Origin: Manduca sexta | Taxonomy: Eukaryota; Arthropoda; Insecta; Lepidoptera; Sphingidae | Assembly: GCF_014839805.1 (NCBI RefSeq) | Contig: NC_051137.1 | Span: forward strand, 7,553,170-7,617,169 | DNA length: 64,000 nucleotides | Reading direction: 5' to 3' | Part shown: piece after piece, positions 13,675 to 24,910 of the stretch | Numbering within the stretch: position 1 is the stretch's first letter | Layout: each line of letters begins with the position of its first letter | Made by a program: the position numbers and the translations under genes | Notes under the pieces: model-generated | What the model saw: the letters and a program-made list of their open reading frames with translations, nothing else | Databases searched by the model: none | Told to the model about the DNA's origin: nothing

Positions 13675-16285
13675 TATGATTTATTCACGTATTTATCATT
13701 CCATCGCCCGCTGGAACAAAATCTTCTATCGACTTTATACGGAAATCGCATAATGAGGTCAATCTCTGGCAGGAAATTTTAAACGACATCATTCAATTTT
13801 AAGTAAAATTATTACCCGACATAAAATCCTTGGAACAGCTTGGTTCCTAAATCGTTGAAAGCTTCGTTCGAACTTTCTTATTAGACTTGTAATTAATGGT
13901 CACGTTTCATATAAATCAATGCAAAACCACAATAATTTTTGATTTCATTTCAACGAAATTAACCACTCAATATTGTTTATATTGAATAGTTTCAGAACCA
14001 CTTCTATAATAATAATAAAAAACGTAGTATGTAATCTAAAATATTCTTATTGATTTGCTTGAAGTGTAAATGAAAACATTCATATCATAATTCTGAATTC
14101 ATCAATAATGCTGAGACCAATAGGTTATTCTCCTACTTGGTTCTAATCAAGTATATAACATCAAAGTACTCTTCAGATAGTTCATTAATAAGTTAATACT
14201 ATAACTGGGTTTAATAGTATAAGTCCTTTGATAGGGTTAAAAGTATCTTTGTTCATAATTTTCAACCCAGGAAAGATATTCGCAGCACGAGCTCAATACG
14301 TTTCGCTAGACCGAACTTGGTTTTCAATACTTGATCTGAAGAATTGCTGAACGGTTCCCGCATGGCAAACTTTCCAGATATAGACGCAGGTGACGCTAAA
14401 TTATATATTTGGGATATTAAGTCTAATCTTTAGGCAATGAACTTCTTTAAAAATACAAAAAAGGTAATTAATGTATTTTATGCTTATAAATTACTCATTC
14501 CGTAAATACTGATTTAATTTCTATTCATTGTAGATTGAAGAACGTAATAACAAAGTATGAAATTAGTTTTATTATTAAGAACAGAAATAAAGCTTTTATA
14601 ACAAGAAAATAATTTAAAGTTATGTATAAAACGTTCCTCTACTATTGCTAGAACGACTTCTCGAAATGTTCTCACGCATTAAAGAGAAAAAAGACTCATA
14701 AAAGCAGACAAATCTAATAGCACATCCCGAAAAATGATTGTAATTTAACTTGTATGATTCATAAAAATCTAATATCTAAACTGTTTATTGGTGCGCTACA
14801 AATATAAACTTGTTAGAAAAGATAAATATATTTATGGAGCATGGCCCGGCCCGACGGCGTTGATTAATATTACAACGTGAAAAAGATGAAACAAAAAAGG
14901 CTAGGCACGTTCACTATGAAATGTTTCGTAACTTTGTGAGAGGTGAATAATGATGTGACATGTTCTCTAAGTCTAGACGAGTCGATTGGGTTTGAAGCTT
15001 TATTTTCACTAGCTTTACGGTTCAGTACTTTTCCGCAATTTACAGCAGTAAACGGCACACGTACAGTGGCGGTACTCACACAATGCACTCCGGTAATTAT
15101 GCGAGAAAGGTTGCGAGCGGCGATGGGGGGCGAATGCGTCAGGACTACGTTTGGTCGTTAGCGCAGGTCAAGCTTAAAATGGACGGCACGCTTTGTAAAT
15201 ATTGCAATGCGTTGTATTTTAACAAAGACATTTTGAGCCGTTGTTAATGTTGTTAGTATAACTTGAAATTGATTTTTGTTCAACAATGGACATACAATGT
15301 TGATAGTATAAAATTATGCTAAACAGATTAAGTGGTTAATGTTATTCTAGTACCATATGTTTAGTTTCGGACGGGGTTCGTTAACACTAAAAATATTTTC
15401 TTGCAACTTCAATCGGTATCTAAAACAAAAACAATAGCATTTACATTTAAAACCTGTCCAGCAAAACAATAAAGTCATCCTTTACGTCTATGTAGAGACA
15501 ACGCGCCGTAAATCGGGCCGGTTGGCTTTAGTATCACGTGTTTGCTATTATTTACTCAGTGTACTCAACGTTGACACCTAAGCTTTCAAGAGCCATTTAA
15601 GCCATATCTGCCGACAGTTTATCGGATTGGGCGCCGTGCCCTAAAACCAAATACACGCTAAAACGGACGGCTGGTTGCAAGCATTTAGCTCTAGATAAAT
15701 GGGAACACGGACGACGCCCTCAGGCCTCGCAAAAAATAATTATTCCACCCACAATTCTCTCACAAAGCCAAAACTCATTTTTAACTAACGTCTCGCGACT
15801 CGTCGCGCCTCACCGTGGACCAGACAACCCGCATACACCAGCTAAGAGTATATTCTTGACGTATACATTCAAAAAGAAATATTACGCATGACCTAATGTT
15901 ATTTTGTTTGAATAAATTTATGGCCGAACGTTTATCACGTGTGTTTGACAAATTGCCCATGTTTCAACAGTCTAGTAACTTACTTCAAGTGCGTCTTGGA
16001 AAAATATACATATATCAATAACTTTGTCAACGAATTGTTTTACAACTTTAAACATATTTTAAGATATTTTGGTACTCCAATATATTTTAGGATAAATGCA
16101 AAGGTATAAAAAAATATTTACCTACTATTGAGCAGTCACAAACGTTTAAACTACACATAACAATCACAAAAAATTCTATCAGGCATAAAGTAAAAATCAA
16201 GAGAACTGAAGTTAATTTGTAGTCAATGAGAATAAAGAGTTCCCAAGAACAATATGGGTAAATAGAGAAAAGCAAAAATAATTAC

Positions 16286-16454
16286 CACCGTATACAGTAA
16301 TTGGTGGGTAGTTGGTCGATAACGAGGCTCGTTGAATGCTCGATGGGTGAATGGTCGGCATTGAACACGGAAATGGTACCGGCATCCGGCCGCAACAATC
16401 GCACGACCGGCCGAGCGTCCACGGTCGCCTGCCCGTGTGTGAAACACAACACAA
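16286..16454 (-). CDS. Second coding exon of the same minus-strand gene (end of signal peptide, start of mature protein)
   Basis: This is a GC-rich island in AT-rich DNA, open on the minus strand with C/G-biased third positions. After the acceptor ...GTATGTCAG (AG at 16456-16455), joining in phase 1 to exon 1 completes a Val codon and reads VVLCFTHGQA, then TVDARPVVRLLRPDAGTISV and about 25 further residues ending NYCIR. The fusion gives one continuous signal peptide with likely cleavage after GQA. The donor is CGGTG|GTAATT, with a second possible GT three bases earlier; both leave phase 2. An alternative acceptor (AACAG) would start the exon at 16469 and add five residues in frame. Neither acceptor has a good pyrimidine tract, which is the main weakness. 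No domain is recognised in the 47 or so mature residues. The rest of the protein must lie beyond the window start or in exons I did not find. Confidence 0.55.
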
Positions 16455-16872
16455 CTGACATACTCACTACTGTTATTTATCGCTTACTTGATGCATTCAA
16501 ATTCTTGAAAAGAGCATTAAAAACAATTTTTAAAGAGCTTTTAGTACCAAATTTAAAAATAGTAAGAGTATGACGGTAAAAATGAATATATAAACAAACT
16601 AAACTAACTTCCTTTTGATGTAAAAGTTTTTTGATCTTTAATTTACTTGTACAGGCGGCAGTAGAATATTATTATAAAAGAGTTATTTATTCTTTTTAGT
16701 TTCACAGTCCTAACAAGTCAAAACAAAAGTATTATTTTATTACATTGTAGAAACACAAAGAAATGAACTTTTATCAACATAGCTGTCTCATTGTTGAAAC
16801 TAATGTCTCCCTTCCTTTTAATTCTTGGATTGGTGAAGGAACGTAGTTCAACCAAGCCAAAACAACGGCGAA

Positions 16873-17197
16873 GCGGCGATAGCCTAGTTGGGTGTGGAAC
16901 GGACTGCCAAGACGAATGTCCACAGGTTCAAATCCCCAAGGGCACACACCTCTGACTTTTCTAAAAAAAAATCATGCGTGTATTCTTTGTGAATTTATCG
17001 TTCGCTTTAACGGTGAAGGAAAACATCGTGAGGAAACCTGCCCATCTGAGAAGTTCTCTATAGGAATTTCGTAGGTGTGTGAAGTCTACAAATCCGCACT
17101 AGGCCAGCGTGGTGGACTGAGGCCTAATCCCTCTCAGTAGTAGAGGAGGCCCGTGCTCAGCAGTGGGCAAGTATATAATACAGGGCTGATATTATAA
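16873..17197 (+). mobile_element. tRNA-headed SINE, family B, near full length
   Basis: Starts GCGGCGATAGCCTAGTTGGG (A box), with a B-box-like GGTTCAAATCCCC. The body includes GGTGAAGGAAAACATCGTGA and the widespread lepidopteran 3' segment GTGTGTGAAGTCTAC...GTGGACTGAGGCCTAA, then TAGAGGAGGCCCGTGCTCAG and CAGGGCTGATATTATA. It is highly similar to the copy at 26035-26362. Inserted in sense orientation relative to plus, so antisense to the predicted gene. Confidence 0.85.
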
Positions 17198-18034
17198 AAC
17201 AACAAGGGTGAGTTTCAGTACCTCATATGTTAGTGGTAGTAGTAAGTAGCTCAAAGACATATCAGGTTGAATGTTTGTAGTTTTTATCCGATTATAGAGA
17301 AGCGAGGACGGGTAATAATTATAACACCCTGTGAATTTATGTTTTTATTTTATTCACACTCCACTTTAGTGCCGTTCCTAATAGGGCGATCTTGCCAAAT
17401 GAGGTATCTATCAATTATTTATTGTGAGATGGTCATAGCTATATGTTTTTCAAACTCAAATATGTTTACGGTTAAGTGTTACCTTGGACATTATTGTCTT
17501 ATTTCGCGCTTTTCAATTACTTTTTTCCGTAGTCGGGTTTCAGTTCTTTTTAACAACTGTAATCTAAAATAAACCAAAGTTCTACAATATACATAAAACT
17601 CTATGAGAACAAAAGGTTACTCAGTAGTATTGGATACCGTCAAAGAAGTACGCACAAATTAAATTTATGCTAAAATATATACCGCAATTATAAGTTCTGT
17701 GTCGACCTGTAAACAATGCTACAATACAATTTATATAAACAACAATAGTAACAAATATTTCGTGTTTAACAAATTTACATTTACAATGGATAGACCTTTC
17801 AAATATGTTTTAGTTTCCAAACACATTATAAAGCATCGACAATCTTTATTAAAGCAAGAAGTGACAAGCAATCACGTAGTAGAATTACCACCGTTTTGTA
17901 GGAATAAAGTATGCTGCAAACCTCAGTCTGATTGCGGTTACAATGTATCACAACAGTTTCTCGTGTTTTCCTGTCTCTATATTTTTATTTTATGTGTACA
18001 AATTATTACCAAATCAACTCTTCTATATATACTC

Positions 18035-18143
18035 ACCATATATTTATAAAAACTGTGGTTAATATTTATTAACCACAGTTTAATAAATATTAACCACAGT
18101 TTTTATAAATATATGGTGGTTACTACAGATTTCTGTAGTAACC
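18035..18143. repeat. Compound nested palindrome
   Basis: A perfect 37-bp inverted repeat (18035-18071 with 18081-18117) has a 9-base loop. Inside it, AACTGTGGTTAA (18051-18062) can instead pair with TTAACCACAGTT (18069-18080), so the word AACCACAGTTT and its complement occur in competing pairings. It is immediately followed by a second perfect 12-bp inverted repeat, GGTTACTACAGA/TCTGTAGTAACC (18118-18129 with 18132-18143). The structure could form a cruciform or a long RNA hairpin, and may be a small fold-back element. Confidence 0.85.
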
Positions 18144-18675
18144 AAAATTCCAAATAGTAAATATTTAATTGTAGGCTTGTCTATTAATATTGGCAAGGTA
18201 TGTACGCAACTCTCTATGGCTCATATCTGTCTGCTTGCAATACAAACGAATATAAAACCATTCTCATGAATTAGTTTTTCGCGATGGTGTTCTGCGGCGT
18301 ACGTTGTCGTATGAAGGCGCTGCACGCGTACGCAAAAAAGTTGCTTGCGTGACCCATTTAGTAAACAAAGATAGGACAGGTACCGACCGAGTGTACAGCT
18401 CATAAGAATGTTACGTTTTTACTGCTCTAAATGCTCGATGCGAAGTCTTGACGTAATTTCTTTAAACATTAAGTATGTGGAGAAGAAAGGAATACTATTA
18501 ATTTTATTGTATTTGAAATTTTAAATTCCATTTAGTCTGATCATATTGTATTTCGTACGATGCTACCGCTTAAGTTAATTGTTGTGTATAGTGGTAATAG
18601 GGCTTCAGACACACTTTGTTTTTTTGTGTAGCATGATCTTATATTTGTTTAGTCGGTAATCTGTAACTTTATCTA

Positions 18676-18698
18676 ATAAATAAATAAATAAATAAATA
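18676..18698. repeat. (AAAT)n microsatellite
   Basis: About five to six AATA/TAAA units directly before the Helitron-like element that starts near 18718. Similar (AAAT)n tracts occur at about 56248-56279. Confidence 0.7.
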
Positions 18699-18717
18699 AT
18701 AATAGGTACCTACTTGT

Positions 18718-18928
18718 TTAATAAAATTGTAAAAGGTCGATGTCTGTACATTATATATATTGAAGAGAAACTAATAAGCGGTATGTTTATTAGAGCAACA
18801 GAGGCCAAAACAACCGTTTTTTAAAATATCTCCGCCAGTATGTTTGTACACGCATCACGCATAGTTCTAATTTACCCAGGGCAAATATATAGCGGGACTT
18901 TTAACGCAGTAAAACTTTTACACGCTAG
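18718..18928 (+). mobile_element. Helitron-like non-autonomous element, subfamily 1
   Basis: Begins ATAAAATTGTAAAAGGTCGA and TGTCTGTACATTATAT, continues GAGAAACTAATAAG...CAACAGAGGCCAAAACAACC, holds the core GGGCAAATATATAGCGGGAC and ends CACGCTAG|T near 18928. It aligns from its first bases with 48642-48945, which fixes the 5' limit. The usual GC-rich hairpin before CTAG is truncated. No Rep/helicase frame is present. Confidence 0.7.
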
Positions 18929-19228
18929 TAGTGTAATAATTCTTTCTTACTTAATACTTACTGTTATTGTTAAAAAACCAAACCTGTATATGTACATTGT
19001 ACAAGAAAACTAAATAAAAGTTACAGTGAATGACTGCGGCATTCATTGGCCATACGAATTACATAGCAAATGTTTTGCTAGTGAAATTTACACGCATATA
19101 TTATACAAATAAAACGCAGCGACGTGAAAAATCAGAACATTTTCCCAATTGTATTTCCATTTCATGGACAAAAAAATATCTTGCTTACTTATAATTACAC
19201 TTATTGACATCTCAAATAGTAATTAAGA

Positions 19229-19260
19229 AATTATATATGTATAATTATACATATATAATT
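19229..19260. repeat. 32-bp perfect AT-rich palindrome
   Basis: The arms AATTATATATGTATAA and TTATACATATATAATT are exact reverse complements with no loop. It is of low complexity but perfect over 32 bases. Confidence 0.8.
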
Positions 19261-19798
19261 AAGGTAATACAATTATTTACATAATTTAATTACATTTATT
19301 AAACAGAGAAGAATTAAAACGACAAGGCTAGCGTTCTTTGCTCTATGATTACATATTATAGAACACTACGTTAACAGATGAACGAACCAACTTACAAATT
19401 TGTTCCATTAAACGTAATCGCGAATTTTATATGGACATTTACTGCAAATTAACTCTGAGTTTTACAATAGGGATTTGCATAACAACAGCGGATGACAGTT
19501 AACTGATTGCAGTAATAATTCCGAAATTAACACACCATGCTCGTGTTATTGTTAATCGAAATTTTAAAAAACAACTGTTCCAGTAACTTTAATCGAATGG
19601 TCTAAAAAGGCAATTGTTTTAAATCCAAGTAACTTTCCAAAGGCTCTGATTTTAGTTCCTAGAAATCAGGCTGATCATTGTTTCTGTTTTTGTAAATCGC
19701 AAATCAATATCCATTAACTGCTTTGAACCCGATTTAGAAAAAGGACGATGAAACATTTTTAGGATCGACTGAATACTGTTTTCTATGATTATATATTA

Positions 19799-20012
19799 CT
19801 AGCTTCTGCACGCAGTTTCTATCGCGTGATAGAGTTTCCCATGATAAAAGCCGAGCTATAATTATTTTTTCGGGATAAAGGTAACCTATGTTCTTTCCAG
19901 AGTATTAATATAATATCTCCATACCGAATTTTATCGATACACACTCGGTCTTTTTGAGTTTATCGCGTTCAGACACAAACGCCGGGACTTTGTTTTATAA
20001 TATTATGTAAGA
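19799..20012 (-). mobile_element. Helitron-like element, inverted
   Basis: The minus-strand 3' end is visible on plus as CTAGCTTCTGCACGC at 19799 (reverse of ...GCAGAAGCTAG). It then shows the core in reverse (CCCATGATAAAAGCCGAG..., TTTTTTCGGGATAAAGG) and a 5' end reverse-read as CTTACATAATATTATAAAAC near 20012. The same 5' words (ATTATAAAACAAAGT) occur in the copies at 27367 and 58488. Confidence 0.65.
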
Positions 20013-20268
20013 ATTTATTCTAATATGGAAAATCTACATCCTAATCCATCTGATTATATTCTCATTAAGAGTTAACAATAAAAGTGGAAAACTAGTATCT
20101 ACCCATATAATTGCTTTCACAAAACTAATTAAACCAGTCTGGAAACCTTTCGTAAATTGCCAGTGATAAACTTAATTCTAGTAGATTATAAGTCCAAACA
20201 AAAGGCAGTTACATTCAAACAAAATAATACACATATATGCTAAGCATGTTACCGTGGGGTGTCCAGCA

Positions 20269-20447
20269 GGGCCCTTATTCTGTATGATAGTGTAAACGCG
20301 TAACGCGGCCGTGTCATGTTATCTTCGAGAAATGTGCGTGGAATGGTATTCTGTAAGCCAAATTTCTATAGTACTAAACATGATGCGTTGTGTTACGTGC
20401 TTGTTACGCACTGTCAAAATAACGTGCGGGATAGAGAATAAGGCCCC
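20269..20447. mobile_element. MITE, left unit of a tandem pair
   Basis: 179 bp with terminal inverted repeats: GGGCCCTTATTCT at the left, and a right end AGAATAAGGCCCC whose reverse complement is GGGGCCTTATTCT. No coding frame. The right unit follows after a single base (20448). No clear target duplication was found at the outer edges. Confidence 0.8.
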
Positions 20448-20448
20448 T

Positions 20449-20627
20449 GGGCCCTTATTCTGTATGATAGTGTAAACGCGTTACGCGGCCGTGTCATGTT
20501 ATCTTCAATAAATGTGCGTGGAATGGTATTCTGTAAGCCAAATTTCTATAGTCCTAAACATGATGCGTTGTGTTACGTGCTTGTTACACACTGTCAAAAT
20601 AACGTGCGGGATAGAGAATAAGGCCCC
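20449..20627. mobile_element. MITE, right unit of a tandem pair
   Basis: The same 179-bp unit as 20269-20447, in the same orientation, differing at about five positions (for example TAACGCGG versus TTACGCGG, and CGAGAAA versus CAATAAA). It starts GGGCCCTTATTCT and ends AGAATAAGGCCCC. The period is exactly 180 bp. Confidence 0.8.
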
Positions 20628-22442
20628 AGACTAGAATAAATAACTTTTCATTACAACCGACGCGTAAACGGCGACTGATATCGACCTTGATGACTTTCAA
20701 CCCATCTTACAGACTACGCTGTATGTCACCACTTATAGAGATATCTTGTAGTATCGGGAATTATATATAAAAGTAAACCGAAATAATTCTGACGATAGTC
20801 GAAAATATATGCAAAGTGTAATAATGAATTGACCGTGCAAGAATAAGGTAGTATTTATTTACGTACTATTTCTGATCTGAACACAAGGCATAAACTACAT
20901 TTTTATGTTGTTTAATTTTTTTTCCAGTTCAAGAAGAAAACCCGGGGAAGCACTCTGTGTATTACAGTTTTCTATATAATTTGTATGAATTGAATATTTC
21001 ATTATAATATTATATTGCAATGCTAAAGAGCAAGGCATCAAGTCAGTCACGTGATAACAATGCCAAATTGCCCAATATCATCCATAATATCAACCACAAT
21101 GTAATACACATTTTTTTTAGTCACAACTTACAAATGAATACTTACTACGGTGCTTTTGCAAACTCACTGACCAATTTGTGTATTGAAACATTGGTATCCC
21201 TTATCGGCTGCCTAACTTGTACATATAGCTACACACAAAATTGTAACATGGCAGTACAGCTAAATACAAAATATCAAAATTAACTCCATCCTTTTTCACT
21301 GTAACACAAAAGGGCCCTGATTCATCACACACACGCCGGAAGAGCCGAAGCTATACATGTTAGAACTTTCGTACAAATAAAAATAGATCGGCTAAAAAGG
21401 GTTTTTTGAGTCAATCCCTAAGGAGTAAAAAGTTTGAACTTTGGAATGAAGCGAAGTAAGTAATGCGGGCGTTATCTCAAGAGTGAAGGCGTTTGGAATT
21501 AACTAGGTTATTTTTGATGAAATTATAAATACGAGGTATGTTGAATGAAAGATTTCTATACAAAGATAAGTATCCATAATTAGATAGGTATTCTAAAATA
21601 TTCACTTTGATCCTAAAATATCCAATTGCCCTTGTATATAATTATCTCACTAGTCCAATGGCAAAGTACAGGAACGTTATTCCTTGATTCCCGAGCCGGC
21701 AATCAACATCTATGTATGTACGTTTTCGTTCCTATAAACTCAAGTAAGTTGCAATGGGGTTGAAATTTATTTCATCATATTGGACTAATACGATAAAACT
21801 CTGGTTGCTTATCATATCACAGGAAGGATGATAATCTTGTCGAAGAGTGCACCAGTTGCAACTCTACCTACCTATAATCATGGTTGGTAAGTTTATTTGA
21901 ATTTACGAATAAAAATATTAAATAGATACATTATAATAATAATTTCCAAAATGTTTATCAACAAATAATGTTTATGTCAACAAAATAAAGTATTTCTAGT
22001 GAAATCAAAATGAATAAAATTTACCGAGAATTTCCCCGTGATTATTGGCTTTCAGGAAAATGTCGCAAAAAACTAAACAACTTTTCATTCTCTGTCCACG
22101 GTACATCCAATGTAAAGGCTGACCTATTTATAGTCCAATCCTATTTTATGTGAATGGGCTGAAGTATTTTTCTTTTACTTATCTGATCGGGTCCCCGACA
22201 AAGGTTCGCTTACCTGAAACAAAGAACAATAATTGATCACTTGCCCTTATACAACATAAGTTTAGTTTCATGTTTGCGTAGATCTATAAATCCCTGCGCG
22301 ACCACAATAATCTTATTTATTGGTATCTACTGAATAAGTTTACCTTCGAAACTTTATTATATTCAATTAATCGTTCGTCTCTTGCGTATCAGTGCATTTT
22401 TCACTATTCGATAACAATAGCTTTGCTTGTGAAATAAATATA

Positions 22443-22911
22443 GCGCCATCTGGTGTCCTTAACCCGAAACTATGTTTTCCAAACAAATCGCTCTCAAAAC
22501 CAAATATCCGTAGGAAAACTCTCATTCGGTGTCCAGATAATGGGAGAAAAAAAATTCGTAAATGGAAATTATATCCCAGACTAATATATTGCATCTTTGA
22601 CCACATTCAACAAATATATTTTTATAATGCCACCAGACGTAGCTATAGGTAAACGCCATCTAGTGAATGACTTAGTAACCGATGTTATAAGAGAGTTGCA
22701 GTGCTAAAATGTTACAGGGCTGCAATAACAGGTGGCGCTTTCGAGCAGTATTGTTACTGTCGTCCGATACCGCCCTCTAGCGATCACATAACACTACTGT
22801 GCTAGTACATCTTCATACCAACGTGAAATCATTCCCTAAAAAAGAAATAGATGGCGTTACATATCCTGTACCAGAATATTTATTCCTGCAAGAATCTAGA
22901 TGGCGCTAGTG
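22443..22911. promoter_or_regulatory. Cluster of CTCF-like core motifs (candidate insulator or boundary)
   Basis: Six matches or near matches to the CTCF core (CCASYAGRKGGCGC) lie in about 470 bp. On minus: GCGCCATCTGGTG at 22443-22455, CGCCATCTAGTG at 22654-22665 and CCGCCCTCTAGCG at 22770-22782. On plus: ACAGGTGGCGCTT at 22728-22740, TAGATGGCGTT at 22848-22858 and CTAGATGGCGCTAG at 22896-22909. A weaker CCACCAGACGTAG lies near 22630. The spacing is irregular and the sequence between is unrelated, so it is not a tandem repeat. CTCF zinc fingers are conserved in insects; binding here is inferred. Confidence 0.4.
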
Positions 22912-23599
22912 AAAATATCCGCAAGCTCGCAAACGAAAACTGTCAAAATTTAAGTGAATGAAAAAATCGTCTAAAATTTAAGTCACGAGTCATTCCTAAA
23001 ATGAGACATATAATTTTGGGTCCTACTATGTAACGAAAGAAAAAACAGTTAAAAAAAAACGATTGCTTTTTTACTATTATGTAGGGGACCTAGAAAAGCA
23101 AAATGAGTATTAAAACTAAATTGGTTGGGATGAGGTTTTCAGCTTTAGAAACTAGACAATGTGGCTAAATTTATAGATAATTATTAATGCCGTGTTTTTC
23201 AGACTTCATCGTTGAAGTAATTTTTTATTACATAGTATTATTTGCATGGGACCATGGGTATACAACCCAGAAAATAAGGAAAATTCCAGCGAATTATACT
23301 TGCAAATTCAACAAATTAAAACGGAATAAATCCTTTGGACTCTACAATATTGGGTCTCCATAAAGACGGACGCGAATACAAACAAATAAACGCTGAGTGC
23401 TCATCATTAGACATGAATCCTCCGTATTTATCTTGAATCATATTCATTGTAGGCTTTAGTAAAAGGATGATGTAAATGGGTACTATGTAAGTAGATAGGT
23501 TCTGCATACAAAACTATTAGAAAAAATTAATTGCATAAACCTTGTATTGACGTGTGTCATATTATATTGCATACAGAATTAGATTAAGAGAATTTCTTA

Positions 23600-23760
23600 A
23601 TTTCTCTTAATTTAAGCTAATACTTTGTTATCCCCGAGACACGTAATCTTTCTTCTTCTACGTCCACTTGGCCTTATCCCGCTGCAATAGGAGCGCAACT
23701 CGGTGCAACTGAAAAGGTTTGATTTAGTCTTTATGACTAGTGACGTCAAACACCTCTGGG
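23600..23760. repeat. Possible degraded interspersed repeat
   Basis: Words such as CTTTCTTCTTCTACGTC and GGCCTTATCCC resemble the start of a common lepidopteran interspersed repeat, but there is no second copy in the window to confirm it. Confidence 0.2.
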
Positions 23761-24799
23761 GTTCCATCCACGAGTATCTTTATAGAAAAGTCACACAAGT
23801 TTTGCTCGGATTAAGATTTAAACTCATCAAAAGGCCATCTGGTCCATAGCCCCATAAGCTACCGCTAGCCCAAAAAAGGCGACCCATAATCCTAAAAACT
23901 AATGAGTTTATGAAAATGGTTGTATATACTTAGTAGGTCAATCCATCACGAAAAAACTGTACATGGAATTTTGATAAAGCGAGAGAAATAGACCAAGTCC
24001 TGGATGATATAATATGTCATCCGTCATGTTTATTTTTTCGGATATAATAAAATTATTAACTTTTTCCACATTCGAAATCATAAGATTTCGTACATAAATT
24101 TTATCATTATATACCTATTTGTTTTCAGTTTAAACATTCTATCGTTCTACAAAAAAAGTATCTTTTCAACACTTTTATTGTCAATTTATGTTTTATATCT
24201 AATAAATTCGTTGCGTAAACAAACAGAAAAATGCGTAAAGTGGGTAAGTATACAAAAAATATTTCACTATGATTTTGGCAAAAGAAAGAGCTGTTTATTT
24301 TTCATGGTTATTACTATGCGCGTCATACTCAGGGGACTTTAAGGTTTCCTTCAGAATAGAATACGTTATTAGGTTACTGGAGAAATGTAGTTTAACACAG
24401 AAATGACGTTCGCACAACTGAATTCGACATAAATAAAAACATCAGAACAACAAAACAGAAATCACTTTAGAACATTTACTATATTTAAGTTAAACTTAAT
24501 AACCTTTTGCAAAGTTATATTCAGAACGCGAATTACACAATTTTCTTAGGCTCTTCAACAATTACAGAAATCAAATCATTTATGCAAATCGTACCTCGTT
24601 ACGACAATTTAAACTGCCATTGTAGATGTAATTTAGCTCAAGTTTTAGAAATGAGACTTCTTTGTGAACAAAAATTTGTAAACGTAGCGGCAGTACGGCT
24701 GGTGTTTCCGCTATCACCGCTAACAGTGGAGTGGAGCTGCAATATGCCAATTAGTGTTATTTCCTGTATCAGGAACAGACAAATCATAATCCGATTACG

Positions 24800-24910
24800 C
24801 TGGAGCACAAAAGGTTTGGGTCGGACAGGTGAACGAGCGCGCTCAGCGCTGACCGCAGTGCTCCGGACGGCGCGCGCCGGCTGCGGTCGCATCTCGTGCC
24901 CAGATTCGCT
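24800..24910. promoter_or_regulatory. CpG-rich patch inside intron 1
   Basis: A strongly GC- and CpG-rich run (GAGCGCGCTCAGCGCTGACC, then CGGACGGCGCGCGCCGGC) stands out from AT-rich flanks. On the minus strand an ATG at 24892 opens an Arg/Ala/Pro-rich frame of 84 codons with no splice donor that I can defend. It could be an alternative promoter or first exon for the minus-strand gene, or an isolated enhancer. Confidence 0.22.

Larger units (their letters stand above)
11576..16285. other. AT-rich DNA, no gene seen
   Basis: No supportable exon. Notable small structures are the perfect palindromes at 13428-13443 and 13655-13674. A GC-richer patch around 15.05-15.18 kb has no splice-supported frame. 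Confidence 0.45.

Noticed and set aside
16301..16573. Plus-strand frame over the GC-rich island at 16.3 kb
   Set aside because: It is the shadow of the minus-strand exon, whose third-position bias and splice phase are better.
17699..18049. 116-codon plus-strand frame ending in the nested palindrome
   Set aside because: AT-rich codon use, no ATG at the start, no splice context. It ends inside non-coding inverted repeats.
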